Part shown: positions 20,505 through 25,966 of the stretch, in pieces
How the letters are laid out: each line of letters opens with the position of its first letter
How positions within the stretch are numbered: the first letter of the stretch is position 1
DNA from: Echinostoma caproni
Lineage: Eukaryota; Platyhelminthes; Trematoda; Plagiorchiida; Echinostomatidae
NCBI GenBank assembly: GCA_900618425.1
Contig: UZAN01040830.1
Coordinates: forward strand, 6,337-32,302
DNA: 25,966 nt
Reading direction: 5' to 3'
The notes under the pieces: model-generated
The model's input: the letters and a program-made list of their open reading frames with translations, nothing else
Database searches by the model: none
Told to the model about the DNA's origin: nothing
Made by a program: the position numbers and the translations under genes

Positions 20505-23204
20505 CACGAGTAAGCTATACACAGCAGTAAGCTAACCTAACCTAATGTATACAACAATACGATGATTGTGATCTCTTGGAGCCGAACCACGCCGGTCTTT
20601 CAACCGCCTTTCAAATCTGTCGATGTTTATGATTTCTGAACTCAACTGCAAAAAGCGTCGCAAAGGCCAGTAGGTACGTGACCTGATGTAGGGTATGAAA
20701 AAGTCAAAGGAATCACTGACGATGACCGGAACTTCTCAAGTGACAACGACTTGAGTGACCACCGAGGTTAGTTGGATAAAGACAATAATCAAAAAGAGAA
20801 TCGAGAATCTTATAAATCTGTGCTATTATATCCGTTAAGACCACCTCGTAACAACCAATCTAAAAATAAAAGCAAATAGAAAATTTCATATCGCTACATC
20901 AGTATCAACGAGACCTCAAAAAATTCAAACTTTAAAAGCCCAAACAGGAAAATACAAGTTGCTCCACAACTGAGTTCAAGTAACCAATCAATCTCTAGAC
21001 GAGATCTTTAACTTTTAATACCTATCTGTCTATTTGTTCAGTGCCTTTATTTGCTCCTAGTTTACCGGCCTCTAGATTTTCACGACCGCCCTCAATAACA
21101 GAAGGGCTGATTTGACTTCGGTGAACGATGTTCTCTGAAACCCTATGTCGGATCTCAACTTGGTACAGACGACTAGCAGTATCTGTGTTTTTCCAGTTAA
21201 ATATTTCAAATAGTAGGCTTAATTTATACCAGTTGCTCACCATTGCCGACATGTATATACAATGAGTAGTATATGAAAATTTTCTAGAAGAAGACGACGG
21301 TTTCGGCTGTCCTTTCCGCTCATCAGGTACGCGTATCCGATAAAGTTTTAACTGATCATTCTCATACTTGAACTTTCGATGTGAAATAGACAAAGCATAC
21401 CTGACTCGCGTCAAAGACCGTGAAACCGGTCTTGTGTTTCTGGGAAACTCTTTCCAATCACTCGCATACTGCTCATTATCAAGACACTCAAAATAAACAC
21501 TGGGTTAGATGCATCAAAACCACATAACCTAATACACGAGCATTGCAGTGATTCTTTCAGGGTCGTTTGCCTCAAACGTATTTCCCGAGCTGTAAATGAG
21601 ATCTGAGTTGCCAATACAGACGGAGAGAGCGCACGAATTACAACAATGAATCACAAACCTATAGCGTAACGACAATATGCTCGCAAAATGAACCGTCAGA
21701 GATGAAGATTAGAAATTTGTGCCGACATATTTAATTCTATGGATCGGGCATATGAAGCGTTGCATGACAGGGTATCGGGCAAGAATACCTGAGGCAAGGG
21801 AATAATCACGAAACCAATCTTGTGGATCAGGCACAGTCCCATATGGTTATTCATATACTAATTATCATATCACCTATTTGCATACATATAACAATGGTTT
21901 TGTTTTCAACCATTAGTGCACAAGGAGATGTGTGGATCGCTGAACCAGAAAGGGGATAGGCGGCATCTGTTCGGATTAAACCGGGGTTTCCTTTGATGAA
22001 GTGAAAAGAAATCGCTTGCTCTCGGAAGAATATGTTATTTACCAGTGAGCAACATGAATAGAACCAAATATTGATCTTTGTGGCATTACACCTGCTGAAC
22101 CACTATCGGAGCTGATGCCATCATGAACAAAAAAAGAAAAACACAATGCATTTTATTTCGCGCTTCGAAGCACCGTTCCAGGTATCAGTCCTAAATATGG
22201 GCGAACCGCGGATAAATCCCCCAAGAGTGTCTAAAAACAGATGTGGGATAAGCATAAAAGACACCTAACTGTGAATAGGCACAGTCAGAGAGGTACTAAA
22301 TTTCGATTCGCGTACACTTCTGCTGGATGGGTTAATAAAACGACCGAATGTCGCATTTGAACTGATGCATTCCTTCTCGGATTTCCAGTCCCTCCCTCAC
22401 CCTCCTCTCCCCTCTCCTCCCACACACACGTGACCGGTCACTTTATGACCATTAATTCTGTCTGATTCCTGGGAACGATTGATGGATCATTCCGGTGGTT
22501 TTTCACTAACCGGGGTCTAAGATACGAGTAGTGATGAACGTCCTCCATAATTTACATAGTATCGCATTTGATGTGTTTTTCCCCCGTTTATTCGGTTGGA
22601 TAATTTGGACAGATATGGTTTCGAAGCTTGAAACATTGCTCGCAATGCAATGCAATCGCATTACCACTCTCACTTAACCAAACAGTCAATTAGTTTCGTT
22701 CAGTAAATAACATGTGTTTAATTTTGTCATTGCAAATTTTAATCATTCCAAACTAGAGATGATCAAAGACCGTCACATAAACGACAGATAAAGATGTGAG
22801 GTGTTTTTCTCCCGACAGAGATTTTGAAACCCTTTAGTTATTTCACAGCACGGTGAGGAAATACAATCTAGACTTTCTCACTGCCTACTCAGAGATCCCG
22901 AGTGAATACTGTTATTGTGTACAGGGGGGAGGGGTGGTGGTGTTAAAAGCGGGGTTGTCGGGCCTCGGGAACGACAAACCGTATTCACAATTGTGCCCAA
23001 AATTGAAGAAACTCTTCGCTTTCAACTGAACAGTCTCACTTAGGCGAAAATTTTATTCCAATCCGGGATTTATTCGAGATAGTCTAATTCCCGAAAATGT
23101 CAGACTGGGTGAGATGTACAGCGGATGGGTAGGAGTGCTGTTTGTTTGTTTTGTACAACTTGCATGTGTATTTTGTGCTATATCGGGCAGAAGGAAAATA
23201 AAAA

Positions 23205-23350
23205 GCGGTCTGACCAGCTGCCCTTTGGCCGAGTGGATAGTATGCTTACTTTCTACCTGTGATGAGGTCCCGGGTTCGATCCCCAATCGACCGTTCGGAT
23301 CAGACCGCACCAGGTCGAGAACGCTGTCCAGTGTGCTTTCTAGCTTTTTT
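23205..23350 (+). mobile_element. tRNA-derived SINE with hammerhead-like module, copy 2
   Basis: A clear A box TGGCCGAGTGG (23226-23236) and B box GGTTCGATCCC (23273-23283) lie 36 nt apart, a good internal pol III promoter. Downstream come CGGATCA (23296-23302, two changes from CTGANGA), stem II GACC/GGTC with a 6-nt loop (23303-23316), GAGAACGCTGTC and CAGTG (23329-23333), then a T-run. The last part matches copy 1 (GCTGTCCAGTG). A 9-bp inverted repeat, GCGGTCTGA (23205-23213) and TCAGACCGC (23300-23308), brackets the tRNA-like head and overlaps the hammerhead-like core. Confidence 0.75.
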
Positions 23351-24432
23351 AGTTTACGCTTCATTTGCTATATATACATAAGAAGAATTTGCCATTTGAA
23401 AATGAAATCAGTTTACTAAGGGCCACATTTGAATCCGTTTCGAGCGATTCGTATGTTGGAGACGTGCAGACGAGCCAGTTGATTGTAGTGTAACATCAAA
23501 TACATCCTTTGGTTGCAGTTTAACCATGATATCACTGATGCAAAAGTCCCATTTGGTTCGACGGGTGCACGGTGTCCAACTAGACGGAAACGATCTGGCA
23601 GCTGATCACGTTTCACGTTTTCAACAGTGTTTGTTCTGAAAACCAGTTTGTTCAATCACCTGTAGGGGTTCAATCCCCTAGTTACCCAAAATTGTTGCTA
23701 GATTGCATATTTTGCTGGGATTTGGATGCTGCTGCTGAGGTATTGGTTAGGTTGCCTCAATGAGCCCATATTCCTCATGAATATTTGAGTGCAGAGAGGA
23801 GAGCAGCGCCCAGTTTATGACGAATCAATTGGAATTTGGAATTCGTGTTTTCACACTGGCACATATGTGCATACACAAGAACACAACACGGGGTTCGGGT
23901 CACCTATTTCTGAACTAGATCTAGAAACTGTGGTAATGCGGGATTGTGAAGTATTGACTAAGTTTTACCATGTTTCACTCAAAGCATGATTTCAGAAAGA
24001 AATCAACCGAAATAACCGATTTCATGTACTGTTCAGCCTGGAGAAATCTCGTTAATGTGCACAGATCATAAGAACAGGATAAAATAAAACATAGGTAATA
24101 TTTTACAGAAACAGACCGAATAGCGTTTTGGAAGCATGCTCGGGAAGTAATGACTGTAGTCCCTTATCAGGTTTGTTTAGTCTATCGATTTTGGTAGAAT
24201 TAACTGTGTAATTCGTCTAGGTTGATAGACTAAAACGTCACCGGCCAACGACAGAAGTACCTTTTATTGGTAACGTGTGCGGATGGGGAATATAGTGGTA
24301 TTCGCTGGTAAAGAAACAACCAACATTCCGCCTGTAGAAAACCAGGATCTCATGGATCGATAAACGAACTTTTATGGTGGTTCTCAATCAGTGCTCAGCC
24401 CAGCACACGCCATATTTTTCACAGTGTTGAAA

Positions 24433-24454
24433 ATATATATATATATATATATAT
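24433..24454. repeat. (AT)11 microsatellite
   Basis: Alternating AT, self-complementary. With 24509-24535 it could form a larger cruciform or hairpin just upstream of the exon at 24592. Confidence 0.92.
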
Positions 24455-24508
24455 CGAAATCGTCCTGGACATAAATCGTGCAGTATTGCAATATGGTCTT
24501 TTCTTTTC

Positions 24509-24535
24509 ATATATATATATAGATATATATATATA
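24509..24535. repeat. Alternating AT tract with one G interruption
   Basis: An AT run broken by AGAT, 57 bp before the splice acceptor of the signature-2 GMC exon. Confidence 0.9.
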
Positions 24536-24591
24536 ACAATGCATTGTCTTAAATAATGACACAACTCTTTGCAACATTCTCTTTCTGACAG

Positions 24592-24798
24592 CTAATATGG
24601 CACTCATCCAGTTCGAACAAAGCAATCGGAGTTCGTGCAATACAACGAGGTATTCCGTTCTCCATCAATCTCACACAAACCGAGTCCGTAAATGCTCCAC
24701 GTGCCGAGGTGATCTTAAGCGCCGGCACATTTGAGACGCCCGCTATCCTCATGAGATCGGGCATTGGGCCAGCGGACGTTTTCAAGACAGAATTAGGA
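24592..24798 (+). CDS. GMC oxidoreductase exon with signature-2 block
   Basis: The acceptor is TTTCTGACAG|. The exon reads 69 codons from LIWHSSSSNKAIGVRAIQRG through a short insert to the core EVILSAGTFETPAILMRSGI followed by GPADVFKTELG. G-x3-[ST]-P-x-x-L-M-x-SGIGP is the second GMC signature, which lies against FAD. The preceding 'NKAIGV' is the conserved strand usually written RAVGV. The phase (0) matches exon 12966-13075, so the junction reads '...TVVDR|LIWHSSSSNKAIGV'. The donor is GGA|GTACGT after 24798; an alternative is GCAG|GTCTTT after 24811. In-frame translation beyond reaches a stop in the intron near 24828. The next expected block ('PGVG.NLQDH') was not found in the remaining 1.1 kb. 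Confidence 0.88.
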
Positions 24799-24999
24799 GT
24801 ACGTTGTGCAGGTCTTTACGGTGTGTAACTCCGTTTGATCTGATGAACAATTTATTTATGGTGATTGTCGACTCCATGAGCAGTTTTGGTGGAACAAAAC
24901 CACGTGACCAGTATCGCTTTATTGTCCATAAATTGATTAACCAAAAATAAAAATATTCCCTTTGAGATGAAAAACAACTAGTTTAATGGATTGTTTGGC
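24799..24999 (+). other. Start of the next GMC intron
   Basis: It begins at donor GTACGT and shows no feature I recognise before the SINE/LINE cluster. Confidence 0.6.
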
Positions 25000-25160
25000 C
25001 ACATGACCAAAGTGCCTGTTGTCGAGCGTGTAGGACCAAAATGGACTTTGGCTCCCAACCCGACAGGTTGCGGTTCGAGTTCCGTCAGGGACAAGAACGT
25101 GATACACGCCACTATTGAGTCATGAAAAGCAATAAACCGCTGCCCAGTACACGGTGCCGG
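25000..25160 (+). mobile_element. tRNA-derived SINE, copy 3, hammerhead region decayed
   Basis: The B box GGTTCGAGTTC (25072-25082) is followed by CCGTCAGGGACA, as in copy 1, then CCACTATTGAGT...AATAAACCGCTGCCCAGT, which aligns with the hammerhead module of copy 1, and CCGGTCATC, also shared. The core is lost (CTATTGA for CTGACGA) and stem II does not pair. It abuts a LINE fragment; the exact junction is not clear. Confidence 0.65.
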
Positions 25161-25915
25161 TCATCAGAAATCCATCACGAAGCTCCAAAAGAAAAAGATC
25201 TGGGAGTTATTGTTCGTGAGGATGTTCCATACGTCGTGCAAGAGCGTCATCAAAGTCCACACGCCAAAACGTGTTTTGGGTCATTCGAAGCAGACCTCTT
25301 GCCTCAATTCCTATTGGCATACACCACACACAAGTATGCTATACAAGCTTGAAATCCCTGGCCAATTTGCGACCAAAAGACAGTCTAGCGTCCGCATAGA
25401 ACAGCACCCAAAATGGTCAAAGGGTCACAATCTAAAAACTACGGTGAAAAGCTGCAAATACTCGGATTCTATTTTTCTGTGTACAGTCGAATACAGGGAG
25501 ATGTGATCCTCGTATATCAAATACTACATCAACCTAACCATCTGTGTAGTACTCTACTAACACTATACAGGTCTGCTCACCTCAGAGGACATCCGTTCAA
25601 ATCTTTGCTCCAAAAGAGTCGGTTAGACTGCAGACGTCACTCTTTTAGCCTCATAGTTTTTAATACCTGGAACACTCTTACACCTCGAATTATTTGCACA
25701 CCAACCATCGATTCATTCAAGTCCTGGCTCGATGAAGCATTGAAATACATCTAACTGTTCCGCACGTCCCGTGAGTGAATGTTATAATTTGCCATTTAAT
25801 TGTACTACTACCAACCAAACCCAGTCTGTGCACAGATCCCATGGGATTCAATAAGCATCGGCTTTGTAATTTACCCAGAATAAAAATTTGAATTTGACTA
25901 TGAATTTGATTACAA
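25150..25915 (+). pseudogene. 3' end of a CR1-like non-LTR retrotransposon, frameshifted
   Basis: Three + strand frames carry successive pieces of the C-terminal part of a reverse-transcriptase polyprotein. KEKDLGVIV (about 25190-25215) is the usual 'K.LGV.vd..L.f..H' motif. The last frame (about 25413-25754) has GDVILVYQILHQPNH, then LRGHPFK, SRLDCRRHSFS, and FNTWNTLTPRI followed by SFKSWLDEALKYI and stop. These are typical ends of CR1/Jockey-group LINEs. At least two frameshifts break it, and the endonuclease and catalytic RT are absent, so it is a 5'-truncated dead copy. About 130 bp of 3' UTR lead to a TTTGAA-type tail. Confidence 0.85.
25881..25910 (+). repeat. LINE 3' tail of TTTGAA-like units
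   Basis: AAATTTGAATTTGACTATG followed by AATTTGATT is a degenerate run of the short 3' repeat that CR1-type elements carry in place of poly-A. It marks the 3' end of the LINE. Confidence 0.7.
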
Positions 25916-25948
25916 CAACTCCAAACAGAAATGTGAACAAGATCAAAA

Positions 25949-25966
25949 TTGCCGGGGTTGGGGTTG
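25949..25966 (+). repeat. G-rich TTGGGG-like run at the window end
   Basis: GCCGGGGTTGGGGTTG ends the window. It has two GGGGTT units and may continue beyond. Confidence 0.6.

Larger units (their letters stand above)
13076..24591 (+). other. Very long intron of the GMC gene (phase 0)
   Basis: This 11,516-bp interval starts GTAAGT and ends CTGACAG, and includes 593 Ns. It holds a G-quadruplex motif, repeat copy B, several tRNA-like segments, a candidate cassette exon, microsatellites and a SINE. Open frames, including the longest at 21022-21414 on the - strand (about 130 codons), match no family I recognise and I do not call them genes. Confidence 0.75.
5287..24798 (+). other. Gene span: GMC-family FAD oxidoreductase, partial, at least 4 exons seen
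   Basis: Four separated + strand segments carry consecutive blocks of one GMC oxidoreductase (the choline dehydrogenase / glucose dehydrogenase superfamily: FAD enzymes oxidising alcohol groups). Seen directly: the signature-1-like block, the 'LGLPV..N..NG...EG' block, the 'NGKRW' block and the signature-2 block, in correct order, with GT/AG boundaries. Intron 9795-12965 is phase 1 and intron 13076-24591 is phase 0, and both keep frame. Missing: the N-terminal dinucleotide-binding exon, about 60 residues between exons 5287-5422 and 9679-9794, and the C-terminal half with the catalytic His. The ends probably lie beyond the window. Whether it is a mitochondrial choline dehydrogenase or another GMC member cannot be decided from these pieces. 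Confidence 0.85.

Noticed and set aside
21022..21414. 130-codon open frame on the - strand, with another 67 codons upstream in a different frame
   Set aside because: No recognisable domain, a composition like background, and a length expected by chance in this much AT-rich DNA.
23663..23682. T-arm-like hairpin GTAGGGGTTCAATCCCCTAG
   Set aside because: A good isolated T-arm, but no matching acceptor, D or anticodon arm upstream, so no tRNA call.

Overview
The window looks like intron-dominated DNA from a parasitic flatworm, most likely a trematode (liver-fluke-like). Three things point there: small exons of about 35 to 70 codons separated by introns of 3 to 11 kb; a tRNA-derived SINE carrying a hammerhead-ribozyme motif of the kind known from schistosomes (Smα-type elements); and old, broken CR1-like LINE and mariner copies. 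The species cannot be fixed from the sequence. No operons, bacterial genes or CRISPR arrays were seen.

One protein-coding gene is well supported: a GMC-family FAD oxidoreductase (choline dehydrogenase / glucose dehydrogenase-like) on the + strand. Four exons were found: 5287-5422 (signature-1 block), 9679-9794, 12966-13075, and 24592-24798 (signature-2 block). The joins 9794/12966 and 13075/24592 keep frame at consensus splice sites and give the family's normal block order. The N-terminal FAD-binding (GxGxxG) exon and the C-terminal catalytic domain were not found and probably lie outside the window. A central exon expected between 5422 and 9679 was also not found.

Layout. 1-5286: AGGC microsatellite, unannotated AT-rich DNA, one copy of an interspersed repeat (about 4130-4265). 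5287-5422: GMC exon. 5423-9678: intron with a 153-bp foldback element, three copies of a short motif and an internally deleted mariner remnant on the - strand. 9679-9794 and 12966-13075: two exons; the 3.2-kb intron between them holds a perfect 12-bp hairpin and the best hammerhead-SINE copy. 13076-24591: an 11.5-kb intron with a strong G-quadruplex motif, a 593-bp assembly gap, several tRNA-like SINE heads, a candidate cassette exon and a second hammerhead-SINE copy. 24592-24798: GMC exon. 24799-25966: a third SINE copy next to the broken 3' end of a CR1-like LINE with a TTTGAA-type tail.

The most interesting signal is the SINE family with the hammerhead. One copy keeps the CUGANGA core and perfect stems I and II but lacks one A of the GAAA box. 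A second copy has changed stem II on both strands so that it still pairs.
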